Shown: positions 1 to 9,908 of the stretch, piece after piece
Numbering within the stretch: the first letter of the stretch is position 1
Layout: each line of letters opens with the position of its first letter
Origin: Blastocystis hominis
Taxonomy: Eukaryota; Sar; Bigyra; Opalinata; Blastocystidae
DNA length: 64,000 nt
Reading direction: 5' to 3'
Assembly (NCBI RefSeq): GCF_000151665.1
Contig: NW_013171822.1
Span: forward strand, 1-64,000
The notes under the pieces: model-generated
What the model was told of the DNA's origin: nothing
Seen by the model: the letters and a program-made list of their open reading frames with translations, nothing else
Databases searched by the model: none
Translations under genes and position numbers: made by a program

Positions 1-1420
1 GATTGAATGATTCAACCAACCATTTGTTGATTTCTTCATATGCTTTTCCCAACTCAGCAGATACGAATTGCTGAATGAAGCTGTTTCGCTCTAGCCACTG
101 TTTCAAGAAATCATTGTACTGATTCTTCATGAACTCCAACAATTCATCGATTCGCATTTCACTTTGTCTTGGAATCATTGCTACGATATCAGCAATTGCA
201 GGAGGATCGGGTTTGTTTTCAATACCTTGCAGACGAGCTTCGACTTGTTGCAAATACTGATTACTATTTTCAATCACCGCTTTCTGTTGATTTACCAAGT
301 CACCAATACTCTGGATCAACTTGTCGTCTCCTGTCGCAATGCTTCTTGCCAGTTCAGCATATCGATCATTCAACAACTTGATTTCTTGGTTCGCATTTTG
401 CAATTTATCATTAACACCATTCAACAATTCCAACATCTTAGGATAGCCCTTCTCCGCATCTTCTAAGAAGTTGATTCGTTCTGCTACTTGGGTGACTACT
501 CTGTAAATATTGACAAGGTTCACCTGGATATCGAAGCTGTTCATCACAGTAATCACTTCATCCAACTTCTCGATAATGGGCTTCACATCCATCTGTTGTA
601 CGATCTGATTCGTCACATTCAGAGGTTGTTGTTCAGGTTTGATCAACCACCGATCACGTTCAACGCGACCTTCAGCTACCAAATCTCTATATTTCGTACT
701 ACCTCGTTTCGTAGTGTGTGTCACACCTCTTTTATATGCCGTAGTATTATCGTCATTCCACAGCAGGACATCTCGATTTGGATCACCATGTTCACCCACA
801 TCGTCTCGCAAGCCAGCAAAATCATTGATAATCGCTGCATTCTGTTGAGTAACTGTGTTGATACTATCTCCCATCTGTTGAGCTGCAACCGTTATGGCAT
901 CAGCAGCATTCTTCATTTCGTTGATGCTAGTTCCAAGATCACCAGTTATATTCACGATTTGTGCATCGCCAACCTGTGATCTCTGGTAGCGGATACGATA
1001 GGGTGATACTGGCTCATATCCAAATGGATTATCAAAGATAGCTCGTTTCTCCATGTCAGACAACTTGTGATTCACAGACTGGACAATGATCTTGTTGAAT
1101 TGTTTGTCAATTTTAGCATTGTAGACCACATTGTCCTCGAATGAGTACAACAGTACGTTCTCATCATCAATTCGCTGCATTTGATATCCACGCATGTCAG
1201 AGACGGATACACGGCGACGTTCAGCGGGTGAGAGATTCATGTACGAATCAAACAAGGTTCGCTTCTGTCGCCATTGTTCGCTCCTCATTCGTTGTTGATT
1301 GAATTCACTTTCAACGACTTTATCGAAATAACGATTCAACATCTTGTCCATCATGTTTCTCGACTTCACTTTGTGTGGCTTGTATCGAATGATTGGAATT
1401 GTAGCAACGTATTCATCCAT
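1..1420 (-). CDS. Polinton coiled-coil protein, partial
   Basis: Start codon at 1420 on the minus strand, in the same TAAATG context as its copy-2 homologue at 31299-33794 (831 aa). The frame stays open to the window edge, so only the N-terminal part is seen. The sequence follows copy 2 closely to about its residue 470, where it reads into a helical, coiled-coil-like region. A structural or assembly role in the virion is only inferred from its position among probable capsid genes. No known family was recognised beyond a short adaptor-like module (about residues 225-260 in the full-length copy). Confidence 0.75.
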   Translation of the reverse strand, partial: MDEYVATIPIIRYKPHKVKSRNMMDKMLNRYFDKVVESEFNQQRMRSEQWRQKRTLFDSYMNLSPAERRRVSVSDMRGYQMQRIDDENVLLYSFEDNVVYNAKIDKQFNKIIVQSVNHKLSDMEKRAIFDNPFGYEPVSPYRIRYQRSQVGDAQIVNITGDLGTSINEMKNAADAITVAAQQMGDSINTVTQQNAAIINDFAGLRDDVGEHGDPNRDVLLWNDDNTTAYKRGVTHTTKRGSTKYRDLVAEGRVERDRWLIKPEQQPLNVTNQIVQQMDVKPIIEKLDEVITVMNSFDIQVNLVNIYRVVTQVAERINFLEDAEKGYPKMLELLNGVNDKLQNANQEIKLLNDRYAELARSIATGDDKLIQSIGDLVNQQKAVIENSNQYLQQVEARLQGIENKPDPPAIADIVAMIPRQSEMRIDELLEFMKNQYNDFLKQWLERNSFIQQFVSAELGKAYEEINKWLVESFN

Positions 1421-1462
1421 TTACTATGGGAGGAACAATGTGGGGCGACTTTGCCGTCTCCC

Positions 1463-2158
1463 CTACTTTACTTTGGTGTAACAAGATATCGTGAATGAGA
1501 TGTACACATTCGAATTCAATGAGATCGGACGGTCATTCGCGTCCGTCAGTACCCAGTCAATGTAGTCCAGGTTCGATTGTTCAATCACATCGATCGATAG
1601 GTTGTCCCAGGTGATCATGTTGTTCAGTCCCATCGATACATGAATCAGGTTATCGATCAACGGACTCTTCAGACCGAATGTTTGAGCATTGATACTACTG
1701 TAGACTCGGATCACACTCATGCCATTCGTGATGTCGTAGGGTTCACTCGCTACCATACCTGCCTCAACGATACCTTCCAACTTGAGGATACTCGTGTAAT
1801 CAGGTGCGCCACTAAGGTCAACAGCGGTCGCCACGTCACTGTTCAAGTATGCTCGGTTGACATCGTCTACCTGGATGGAATCGGCTATCGCACGGCATAA
1901 CTCGGTAATCGAGTAGTAGCCAGGACCGACGTTGTACACCATTTCAAACCCTGACAACATTTGAACCTTCACGACATTCATTGCACGAATGTTCCAGAGA
2001 GACGTTGTATCGATCTTGCATGTAATCGAAGTGATCTTGTATACAAGGTCACGAGGCATGATCACTGTGTTGAACGTTTCATGGTATCGTTCGTTGTTCT
2101 TCGGAATTACTGTATTGTGGTTAATCACACTTACCGGTAGTGCACGATTATGACTCAT
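1463..2158 (-). CDS. Polinton virion-type beta-domain protein (231 aa)
   Basis: Nearly identical to the 232-aa protein at 30553-31251 of copy 2. It contains one full copy of the domain repeated in the large 1005-aa protein: a GYYSITEL block, a DLSGAPDYTSIL block, a VIRVYSSI block and a closing strand with DANDRPISLNS. Polinton minor-capsid or penton-type proteins use comparable GxY..LN / I.F..P..LLGF patterns, so a virion role is likely but inferred. It starts in an ATAAATG context and overlaps the end of the neighbouring 110-aa ORF by a few bases. Confidence 0.75.
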   Translation of the reverse strand: MSHNRALPVSVINHNTVIPKNNERYHETFNTVIMPRDLVYKITSITCKIDTTSLWNIRAMNVVKVQMLSGFEMVYNVGPGYYSITELCRAIADSIQVDDVNRAYLNSDVATAVDLSGAPDYTSILKLEGIVEAGMVASEPYDITNGMSVIRVYSSINAQTFGLKSPLIDNLIHVSMGLNNMITWDNLSIDVIEQSNLDYIDWVLTDANDRPISLNSNVYISFTISCYTKVK

Positions 2159-2480
2159 TTATTGTGTAGAAGTGAATGCACACTGTAATCGGCATTGGCA
2201 GGGCAATCGTTGCACCGGTCTTATCGGTCAACGAGAATGACCATTTGCGACTTTTGGGTACCACGACGTTCATGTGTGCATTCTCCGTAAATTCCTCGTT
2301 CAATACAACCAACGGAGACTGTCGTCGTTCTTGCATGTTGTTCACTCGATCAAGGACAAGGCAGGTGCCAGGCGATTCTCCCTTCATAGTCACTCTGTCG
2401 ATTACCATGTCGCTTTTGATGAGATTGTTACTTGTAAATTCATGTTCGTACGTTCGAGCAATGTTGAACACTAGATTCAT
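2148..2480 (-). CDS. Polinton small beta-rich protein (110 aa)
   Basis: Homologue of the 107-aa ORF at 30137-30460. It keeps only the last part of the repeated virion domain (WSFSLTDKTGATIALP), the closing beta hairpin found at the ends of the 231-aa and large proteins. Its start overlaps the stop of the preceding large ORF, as in copy 2. Function unknown; probably a small partner of the larger proteins. Confidence 0.65.
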   Translation of the reverse strand: MNLVFNIARTYEHEFTSNNLIKSDMVIDRVTMKGESPGTCLVLDRVNNMQERRQSPLVVLNEEFTENAHMNVVVPKSRKWSFSLTDKTGATIALPMPITVCIHFYTINES

Positions 2481-3181
2481 TTATTATTTCCTCCTGAAAC
2501 GGTGAATCCGATTATCAGGTACACGTTCCCAATGAACGATAGCGGGTCACCATTTTCGTCCTTCAACTCGTACACGATGCGATCAAGCAATTCAGAACAT
2601 GGTACCAACATGCGATTCTTGTAGAAGTAGTTCTTGTACAAGCTGTCCATCGGGACATTCGCAAGCAGTGGTATCGTCTTGCTTTTCACGATGTTGCAAT
2701 ACAGCTGTATGTTCGATAGACCGTTCGTGATATCGACAGGATACTCGCCCACCATCGGACCATAGTTGGCATAGTACACACCATCGTCGAAAGGGATACG
2801 CCATGTATGCGATTGCGATCCTGAAGCGGGAACGATGGTTCCCAGGTTACCACTCAACGAGAACACGTAGTCTGCGTGAATGTAGTACCCATCTGTCTCA
2901 ACTTTCCATCGTATGTTCAGTGCAGCCCGAGTCAAAACACTGGTTCATGTGCCATATCATGTCAGCCTGTGTCAACCGTGATGGTATGGTCCACGTGAAT
3001 GTCTGAACGTCATCTGTGTACGTGATATCAGTCTCGGGGGAAGCACTGCTTCCCTCTTCGTCCAGTGTCATCATTCCGTACGGGAAGCGAATCGTCGTGT
3101 TAGCCGTGTACGACTCAGATTGTTCCCAGTCAACGAAGGTAGCCAATGATGGAACAACAACTTCATCATTCCTCACATAGT

Positions 3182-3219
3182 GGGGCAGCGAAGCTGCCCC
3201 GGGGAAGCTTTGCTTCCCC
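3182..3219. repeat. Double-hairpin mini-element inside coding sequence
   Basis: Two adjoining perfect hairpins, each an 8-bp stem with a 3-base loop: GGGGCAGC-GAA-GCTGCCCC then GGGGAAGC-TTT-GCTTCCCC. On the coding strand TATGT lies on either side, compatible with a 5-bp target duplication. Insert plus duplication (45 bp) keeps the reading frame and adds a short Gly/Ala/Ser/Pro segment. The copy-2 gene lacks it. Confidence 0.85.
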
Positions 3220-4905
3220 ACATACGTAACACGTGTCGGTTGTATGAATTCGATCGACACAGCACGATCGGAATACGTACTACCTTTGATCATATTCGTC
3301 ACATTCAGTCCATCGATGTTTGCCATCGCAAACTCGTAAGGTGATGTCAACTCGGGCATTCTGATGTAGTAATTGCGATAAAACTCGAAATAACAAGACA
3401 AATACACACCACCTGGTTCAGCGTATGGTCCGGGTATAATCTTGAAACATGGATTATCACAAAACAATATGAATCGTGGTTCTGTACCATTTCGACATCC
3501 CATTCGTACTCGACCACCATTATCTGCAATGACATATACCAAGTACCTTCCGAGAGACGCATCTACAAATATCTTATTGATCACATTAGCGATCATATTC
3601 ACGATATCAATAGCGCTATAATGACCTCGTTGGATTGTGAGAGGTCTTTCGCCATATCCACGTATTCCAAGTATAAAATTCGTCGTATCGATAAACACTT
3701 TCGTGTGATATATACTATCCTTGGAATACCAAGGTCCGATCGAAGAACCATTCGATGACACCAAGTCACCTGTATTTTCCGATGTGATATGCAATTCCAA
3801 TTCTGGTGCATAGTCCTTCGCAGTCCATGACATGCTTTCTCTATTGTCATTCACCGTCCACGCAATCGCATTCTGGTGAGATGGAGGTAGTTCCATAGCA
3901 CTCGCATATCGAGCATTGAGCTCATTAAAACATGTGGTTGTAAGAGTATTCATCTTGATCGGGGTAGACGTATCGTCCGTTATGTAGAATTCACCACTAT
4001 CGAGTACTGAGCCATCAGCTAAACGCATCGTGTATGTCGCGAGAGGCTTTAGCAGGAACCGATTATCATTCGTACGCATTTTCCAGTCATACGCAATGAA
4101 GGTGTTTGATCCTATGTACGCATGACCACCAATACCTTGATCATTCGTCATATCAGGTGGTGAATCGCTTTCAGGGTTGAACGAAGCTTCCACTGGTCGT
4201 TCGATGCACAGATTGCGTACCGTTGATGTCAATTTGAACCATGGAGTCCAACCAAAACCATTGATCGTCGTGTCAACGCTGGATCGATTGAAATACCATC
4301 CGTCTGCTTGGACATTGAAGCGAACATGATCATCCTCGATCGTCATGGATGTGAGTGGAAGCACTTTCACCATCTCAGCACCCACAGCCTCGATGAACTC
4401 GGAGAACGTGTAGTAACCGACAGGTAATGTCAACATGTGCGATTCCCTGCTGTCAGTAACAACCACGTGATTACACGAGGAAGACAGGTAGTAGCGCTTC
4501 GGGTTATCCACTCCTTTCACCAAGATGTCCGATTCGAAACCAAGGATCGACCTGATCTCTGGTGCATTCGTGAAATCAATCATGTAGAAGTGATCTACCG
4601 TGATGTGGAACGCATTCTCACCGCTATACACCAATTCGAACAGGGCATCACTTGCATTCAGCTTTGCAATGATCGTTTCGATGTCGTATGCACCGCGTGG
4701 TATCGCGATCTCTTGAATCGTACTGCCAGCATTGATTAGCACCATTTGATCAGTCGGCACGTTGTGCAACACGAAGTCCGTATACAACGACACAGACGAG
4801 ATGTAGCACTGGTCGAACGAGAGAGGATTGTCCAGCTTCACTTCCTTCTTGGTGGTATTACCGAACACTTCGATCATACTGAACTGGTTTGCAGAGACAA
4901 TCGTT

Positions 4906-4947
4906 GGGGGTGACATCGTCACCCCCGGGGGAAGCGAAGCTTCCCCC
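4906..4947. repeat. Double-hairpin mini-element inside coding sequence
   Basis: Two adjoining hairpins with 9-bp stems and 3-base loops: GGGGGTGAC-ATC-GTCACCCCC then GGGGGAAGC-GAA-GCTTCCCCC. It encodes a short Gly/Ser/Pro-rich insert that the copy-2 homologue lacks around its residues 225-235. No clean flanking duplication was recognised here. Confidence 0.8.
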
Positions 4948-5674
4948 ATCGATGAAGGCACTTCCTCCATCACGTCCTCAATCGTCAACTGGAGTTCGAA
5001 TTCGCCGTTCAATCGCATCATCTTGCCATCCATATCGCGGAACACGAACATCAATTGATCAAACCGAGTGATCATTGGTATACGCACGTCTTCCACACTT
5101 CGCACGTAGTCAGCCGTTGGATCGTCAATGATCATCGTGGTGAGCAGGTTGTTGTTCTGGTTGGCAATCTTCAGGTCCGATGATCGCACGATCGTCGAGT
5201 AGACCTGAATCACTTGGCGATTTCGCGTGATATCAATCACGTTCGATCCACTGAACGAAGCGGGTAGAATGACCGTTCGTCCATCGAAGCCGAGGATCTC
5301 ACGAATGTCAGGTGCATCTGTGAAATCAATGGTGTGTGGGGACTGAATCCAGATACAGCCGAACGACGAGGCATTCGTCGATATGGAGAACAGCGTGTCA
5401 GTCATGGTATTGAGCAAGGCAATGATCTCACTGATCGTGTAATAACCAGCAGGGATTGTCACAGTCTCGTTATTGCTGTTAGTAATCACATTCGTCGTGT
5501 CCACGTTGTTGAACATCGAACCATTAGGATGAAACAACACAGTCATGGAAGTGATATAGGGATTCTTGTACTTGTACGGATTAACCCATGTAAATGAGCC
5601 GTTGGTAGGTGAGCCTTGAATAAGCATGGAGTAGTGCATGGTCTTTCTCTCTTTACCTTAGTCAACAAGACAAT

Positions 5675-5718
5675 GGGGAGGAATCGAAGATTCCTCCCGG
5701 GGCAACGTACGTTGCCCC
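5675..5718. repeat. Double hairpin in Polinton leader
   Basis: Hairpins GGGAGGAATC-GAA-GATTCCTCCC and GGGGCAACGTACGTTGCCCC stand between the large gene and the terminal repeat. The second is uninterrupted here, whereas in copy 2 the same hairpin (27002-27060) holds another double-hairpin insert. Confidence 0.8.
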
Positions 5719-5729
5719 ATCACACCCAT

Positions 5730-6029
5730 GGATACCATGGCCTACAATGGAAGTCAGGTTAACATTGCAGAAATTTGCCGAAATTGGCAGCCATGGGTTT
5801 CCGCGCGTTTCTTGTTATGGACATCGAGGTGAGCAGGTAGACAATGGCAGAAAATGGTGGAAATGGCAGTCATGGGTTTCCGCGCGTTTCTTGTTATGGA
5901 CATCGAGGTGAGCAGGTAGACAATGGCAGAAAATGGCCGAAAATGGTCGAAAAATGGTCGAAAAAAGTTCACCGCGGTTATTTGGTAGAAAATGGATTTT
6001 CGCGCATCTATCGCCTTTTCCCTACTACT
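5730..6029. repeat. Polinton terminal repeat, copy 1
   Basis: Made of short iterated motifs of the type GAAAATGG(T/C)(C/A) together with a longer unit containing TTTCCGCGCGTTTCTTGTTATGG-like sequence. The outer end matches both ends of copy 2. It is shorter (about 300 bp) than the ~490 bp arms of copy 2 because it has fewer internal repeat units. The inner boundary is approximate, because the partner arm is outside the window. Confidence 0.8.
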
Positions 6030-6198
6030 ACCCTAAAGGCAGAACGCATTCTACAAAATGAATTTCAGATAACCTTTGTAATTACGGAGATAGATCCGTA
6101 AAAATGTGATAACCACGGCAGAATATAAGTCTATTCTGCGTGCTGCGACCTGCGTCATCAATCTAAGTAGAAATAATACCATAAAAAATTTGTAAGCT
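6030..6198. promoter_or_regulatory. Legumain upstream region next to Polinton end
   Basis: Only 169 bp separate the Polinton terminus from the legumain ATG, so any distal promoter element was displaced or is now supplied by the element. No clear core motif seen. Confidence 0.4.
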
Positions 6199-7392
6199 AT
6201 GAAATTTGTGAGTATCGCCTTACTTGTTTTGGCTCTTGCTGCTGCTGATAACTGGGCCGTGCTTGTTGCCGGTTCTGATGGTTTCTGGAACTACAGACAC
6301 CAGGCTGATGTTGCCCACGCGTATCAGATCATGAGACGCGGAGGAATTCCTGCTGATCACATTGTGACGATGATGTACAACGATGTTGCTTCTTCTTCTT
6401 TCAATCCTTTCCCTGGTGAGCTTTACAACCACCCTGGTGACGAATCTCCTGATGTGTACAAGGGAGTGGTCGTTGATTACGAGGGAGAGGATGTGACCCC
6501 TGAGAACTTCATGAAGGTGCTGCTTGGAGACGAGTCCACTGGAAAGAAGGTCCTGAAGACCAACGAGAACGATAACATTTTCATGTTCTTCTCTGACCAC
6601 GGTGGCCCGAACGTGCTTTGCTTCCCTAACGGAGATCTGTCTAAGGATGACTTCCAGGCTACTCTGAAGAAGATGCACGAGCAGAAGAAGTACAAGCACT
6701 TCGTGCTGTACATTGAGGCTTGCTACTCTGGTTCCATGGGTGTTGGTTTCCCTGAAGATTTGGGCATCAGCATTGTCACCGCTGCCAACGACTCTGAGTC
6801 CAGCTGGGGCTGGTACTGTGGAGAAGAGGCCGTTGTGAAGGGAAAGGACATTGGTAGCTGCCTTGGTGATGAGTTCTCCGTGTTCTGGATGGAGGATACT
6901 GACAAGGGCGAGCAGAGAACCGAGACTCTGAACGAGCAGTGGAAGCGCATTCACGACGGTGTGACCAAGAGCCACGCTTCTCGCTACGGAGATGTCTCCT
7001 TCGAGAGCGATCTGATTGGTGAGTATGTGGGCTACCCCGAGGAGAAGTTCAACTACGACCACCAGAGCTCTGTTGCCTGGGATTCTCGTGATGCCAAGTT
7101 CCTCTTCCTTCTGTACAAGTATCAGCACACTACTGGAAGCGAGAAGGCGAAGTGGGAGAAGCTCTATCTTGAGGAGATGAGCCTTCGTCAGCAGATTGAT
7201 CGCTACATCAACTCGTTTGCTAAGGAGAGCAAGCTCTACTCTGCTAGAGTTAGCGGTGAGATCAATATGGAGTGCTACATGGCTGGTATTGAGCAGATGG
7301 TGGCTATCTTCGGTCACAATGATTACCAGTACAAGTACTACAACGTGCTGGCTAACATGTGCGTTGAGAACCCTCGTGCTTTCCATCATTAA
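6199..7392 (+). CDS. Legumain-like cysteine endopeptidase (family C13)
   Basis: 397 aa, no intron. A short N-terminal hydrophobic stretch (MKFVSIALLVLALAAA) looks like a secretory signal peptide; the mature part begins with NWAVLVAGSDGFWNYRHQ, the usual start of C13 domains. The catalytic pair is visible: His134 in SDHGG and Cys175 in EACYSGS. The WGWYCGEE segment and the helical C-terminal half fit the legumain prodomain. Legumains cleave after Asn in vacuoles or at the surface, and Blastocystis has a surface legumain. GC-rich third positions suggest high expression. TGTTTGTT lies at 7417-7424, 25 bp past the TAA stop. The Polinton copy-1 end lies 170 bp upstream of the start codon. Confidence 0.95.
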   Translation: MKFVSIALLVLALAAADNWAVLVAGSDGFWNYRHQADVAHAYQIMRRGGIPADHIVTMMYNDVASSSFNPFPGELYNHPGDESPDVYKGVVVDYEGEDVTPENFMKVLLGDESTGKKVLKTNENDNIFMFFSDHGGPNVLCFPNGDLSKDDFQATLKKMHEQKKYKHFVLYIEACYSGSMGVGFPEDLGISIVTAANDSESSWGWYCGEEAVVKGKDIGSCLGDEFSVFWMEDTDKGEQRTETLNEQWKRIHDGVTKSHASRYGDVSFESDLIGEYVGYPEEKFNYDHQSSVAWDSRDAKFLFLLYKYQHTTGSEKAKWEKLYLEEMSLRQQIDRYINSFAKESKLYSARVSGEINMECYMAGIEQMVAIFGHNDYQYKYYNVLANMCVENPRAFHH

Positions 7393-7416
7393 AAAGATAT
7401 GAGCATTGAGTGTATA

Positions 7417-7424
7417 TGTTTGTT
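7417..7424 (+). terminator. TGTTTGTT 3'-end motif
   Basis: The motif tied to polyadenylation in Blastocystis, here just past legumain. Further exact copies close other genes at 8691-8698(-), 11070-11077(-), 14842-14849(-), 21670-21677(+), 22977-22984(+), 24689-24696(+) and 26229-26236(+). Confidence 0.8.
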
Positions 7425-7470
7425 ATAAAACAATATTTCACTTCATTTCTTTTTTAAGTTACGAGATAAT

Positions 7471-8606
7471 ATGGAGTTCTAATTTGTTACTCTTTACTAT
7501 ATACTATAGGGCTAGTTTACGAAGGTCGATATCCAAGAATACACTTGAGGACGATGTTCTTCGAACAAGCACCTTGAGACAAAGCGACATTGAAAAGGAG
7601 GTATTCTCGCCTGTGGATAAAGCAGACGATGGTTGAAACAGCTTTACCTACTAAATTATAGAAGATGCGACTAAATTGCGCACCACGATTAACCAGAGTG
7701 ATACAGACAATATGAGCATATTGAGAGCGTCGAAAGTGCTCGCAAATGTCAACTTGGCAGATAGTCAGGCCGTAATTGTTACGGAAAAGGAGCCTGAAAC
7801 AAATGTGTCCGATGTAGAGCTTTTGGCCAGGGAATATTCTCCGTTTGTTGTTGATTGCTTGTTTGAATGTAGAGTCTATCTTATAAAGTGTCTTCCTCCT
7901 TACGAGACTATAAAGCGGACGGACGACTCCATGTTACTTCCTCCACTTGAACGTGGTTCAAAGCCTTTTACACTTGTGTTAGATCTTGATGAAACCCTCG
8001 TCCATTGTTCATTGGAATATATGGAGAATTGTCACTATTGTTATCATGTAGCTGTTGCTGGAATCAACGTTAGTTCCTAGATTATTGTAGATGGAGTGAA
8101 ACATGCTGTGTTTGCTCGTGTCCGTCCATACGCAAACCAGTTTCTAGAGTATTGCTCCCGGTTTTGTGAAATCGTGGTCTTCACAGCATCGAAACAGGAG
8201 TATGCGGATCGTATGCTGGACTTTTTGGATCCGGAGAAGAAATTCATCAAGCATCGCCTGTTCCGCGAAAGTTGTACCAAAATAGGGAAGGTCTACGTGA
8301 AAGATTTAAATCGTTTGGGTCGAGATTTGGTAGAAAGGAGGGGGGATTTGTTGATTTTTAGAGACGAACTGTGATTATCGATAACTCGATCGTGTCCTTT
8401 GGATATCATTTAGATAATGGAATTCCGATTTGCTCATGGTTTGACAACTGGAAGGATCAAGAAGTGGGGTTTCTAGTAGGAATCGAGTGTAGCTATACAA
8501 CGCGGCTCGCATCATGTACTCTTTACAAGCAGTGCAAGACGTTCGTCCCTATATTACTAATATGTTTAGACTCCGTGAAACCATCGATTGCTTCATTTGT
8601 GAATGA
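7471..8606 (+). CDS. FCP1/SCP-type (HAD) protein phosphatase, CTDSPL2-like
   Basis: Five introns give one continuous frame: 7476-7509, 7632-7661, 8048-8080, 8330-8361 and 8464-8492. The first exon codes only the first codons (ATG GA). The protein has a Ser/Thr-rich N-terminus, then the HAD catalytic motif in TLVLDLDETLVHCS (DxDxT; first Asp is the nucleophile), RVRPYANQFLEY, VVFTASKQEYADRMLD, HRLFRESC, VKDLNRLGRDL, IIDNSIVSFGYHLDNGIPI, SWFDN and a C-terminal RPYITNMFRLRE. The order and spacing match human CTDSPL2 and SCP phosphatases, which dephosphorylate phospho-Ser such as in the RNA polymerase II tail. The stop is TGA at 8604-8606. A short GAAT-type simple repeat follows. Confidence 0.9.
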
Positions 8607-8727
8607 ATAAGTGAATGAATGAATGAATAAATGAATAAGTGAATGAATAAATGAATGAATAAAACCTATACACCACACCCTCTTTGTTCCAACAAACAAC
8701 TCACTCGTTGTGCATAAGTAAAACAGT

Positions 8728-9587
8728 TTATAGACGACCTCCCGATCCAGCCATGGGAGCCACAGTCTCCTCCACCTTCACGCCCTCTTCCTCCTTCTTC
8801 ACGACATCGGCGTGCTGCTCCATCAGCTTCACCGTATCGATCTTGGGCGACTTGATCATCTTCACCTTGCGGATCAGCGTGTTCTCCAGAGGATAGATCT
8901 TGTTGCACTCCTTCTGAATGCGAGCACCGATCGACTCCATGTACAGCTTCGGAACCAGCGTCGCAAGATCGCACTTCGACACCTCGTCCGTGATGATCTC
9001 CACCATCTTCGCACGAATGCGGTGGATCTGAGAGGCCTGCGCGTAGCAAGTCTTCTTGTTCTGGTTGTCCTGCTTGCGGGTGAACGCGATGCAGAACAGA
9101 CGCAGCTTGTAACCGTCGGTGGTAGACACCTCCACGTTGCACTCGATCAGAGTCTTCCACTTCTTGATCAGAGAACCCAGCTTGTCGCGGGTGATGTCCA
9201 TTCCGTAGAAGAGGGTGATGCACTTATCTCCCTGCACGTCCTCCACTCGCAGCTTGATCTTGCGGTAACCCTGCTCCTCGTTCTTGCTCAGATCACCCAG
9301 ATTGGCCTCGAAAATACGTCCCTTCAGACCCTCCGAAGCGATTTTCAATCCCGAAGTACGAGACACCAGCGTCTTGCAAACATCACGCACCAGGAACTGG
9401 TTCGGGGCACGCACGTCGTACCACTCCTTCTTAGCCATGGTATCAATCACCTTCTTTCCCTTTCCTTTCTTACTGACTTTCTTCTGAGACTTGCCTAGAA
9501 ATCGGTTAGTCACTCACTTTCACTATAATGAATTATTCAATGAATAGTATCGAGTCCTGTTCAACACAATACCATACCGATAGCCAT
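8728..9587 (-). CDS. RPS3A: 40S ribosomal protein eS1 (RPS3A)
   Basis: Two exons. The 10-base first exon (ATGGCTATCG, 9587-9578) joins across an 83-bp intron (9495-9577) to give MAIGKSQKKVSKKGKGKK, the normal eS1 start; reading straight through from 9513 gives a non-conserved start (MTNRFL). The rest (WYDVRAPNQF, GRIFEANLGDL, CITLFYGMDITRDKLGSLIKKW, FTRKQDNQNKKTCYAQ, LYMESIGARI) is typical full-length eS1, about 257 aa. It binds 18S rRNA on the 40S platform. The intron is much longer than the ~30-bp norm here. TGTTTGTT lies downstream on the minus strand (8691-8698). Confidence 0.95.
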
Positions 9588-9908
9588 GATATGCACAACA
9601 AATATGTATATAAGTTACCAGAAACAATTTGGATACAGAACACATAAAAGACCCCTAAATACTACTATTACTTTCTAGTTCTTTTCCTATATTGGGACAC
9701 TATATGTTTTATTAGTTTGCTCAATCGTGGTATTGAGGATCGGTTCAATATTGCTAGAATAGAATAAGCATTCACTAGTGGTGATATGAATTGAAGTATT
9801 CTGATTTTGTAGAGATTACTCCGTTATCAGATTAAAGTGTTTTGAATCGATAGCGTTAGCCACTCGTTTTTTTCTTATCACAGTTGATAGCCAGTAGTAT
9901 TGCCATTA
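9588..9908. other. Intergenic, no gene seen
   Basis: AT-rich spacer between the divergent eS1 and Dus genes; it presumably holds both promoters. No RNA gene or conserved motif was recognised. Confidence 0.5.

Larger units (their letters stand above)
2477..5639 (-). pseudogene. Polinton large multi-domain virion-type gene, broken (fossil)
   Basis: Counterpart of the 1005-aa protein at 27123-30140. It carries the same serial GYY/GAY..DF..AP..ILGF domains. The gene looks broken, with about one break. Two double-hairpin mini-elements lie inside the coding part (3182-3219 and 4906-4947); the copy-2 gene lacks both, so they were gained or lost after the copies split. The N-terminal part starts at 5639, next to the terminal repeat, with the same leader as copy 2. 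Confidence 0.8.
1..6029 (-). mobile_element. Polinton/Maverick element, copy 1, partial (fossil)
   Basis: Virus-like Polinton fossil in reverse orientation relative to copy 2 (26502-48966). Only one end lies in the window. It holds homologues of the first four genes of copy 2 in the same order, and its outer end has the same CCTACTACT terminus at 6021-6029. The six bases after it (ACCCTA, 6030-6035) are the presumed target duplication, whose partner would lie before position 1. Protein identity to copy 2 is high by eye, so both are fairly young. In the visible part the largest gene looks broken (about one break); the other genes look open. It lies about 170 bp upstream of the legumain start codon. 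Confidence 0.9.

Noticed and set aside
6220-7389. 389-aa open frame antisense to legumain
   Set aside because: It mirrors the whole legumain gene. Codon bias of a highly expressed gene leaves the complementary frame open, and the product has no recognisable domain.
8812-9498. 228-aa frame opposite eS1
   Set aside because: Complement of a conserved ribosomal protein gene with no domain of its own.
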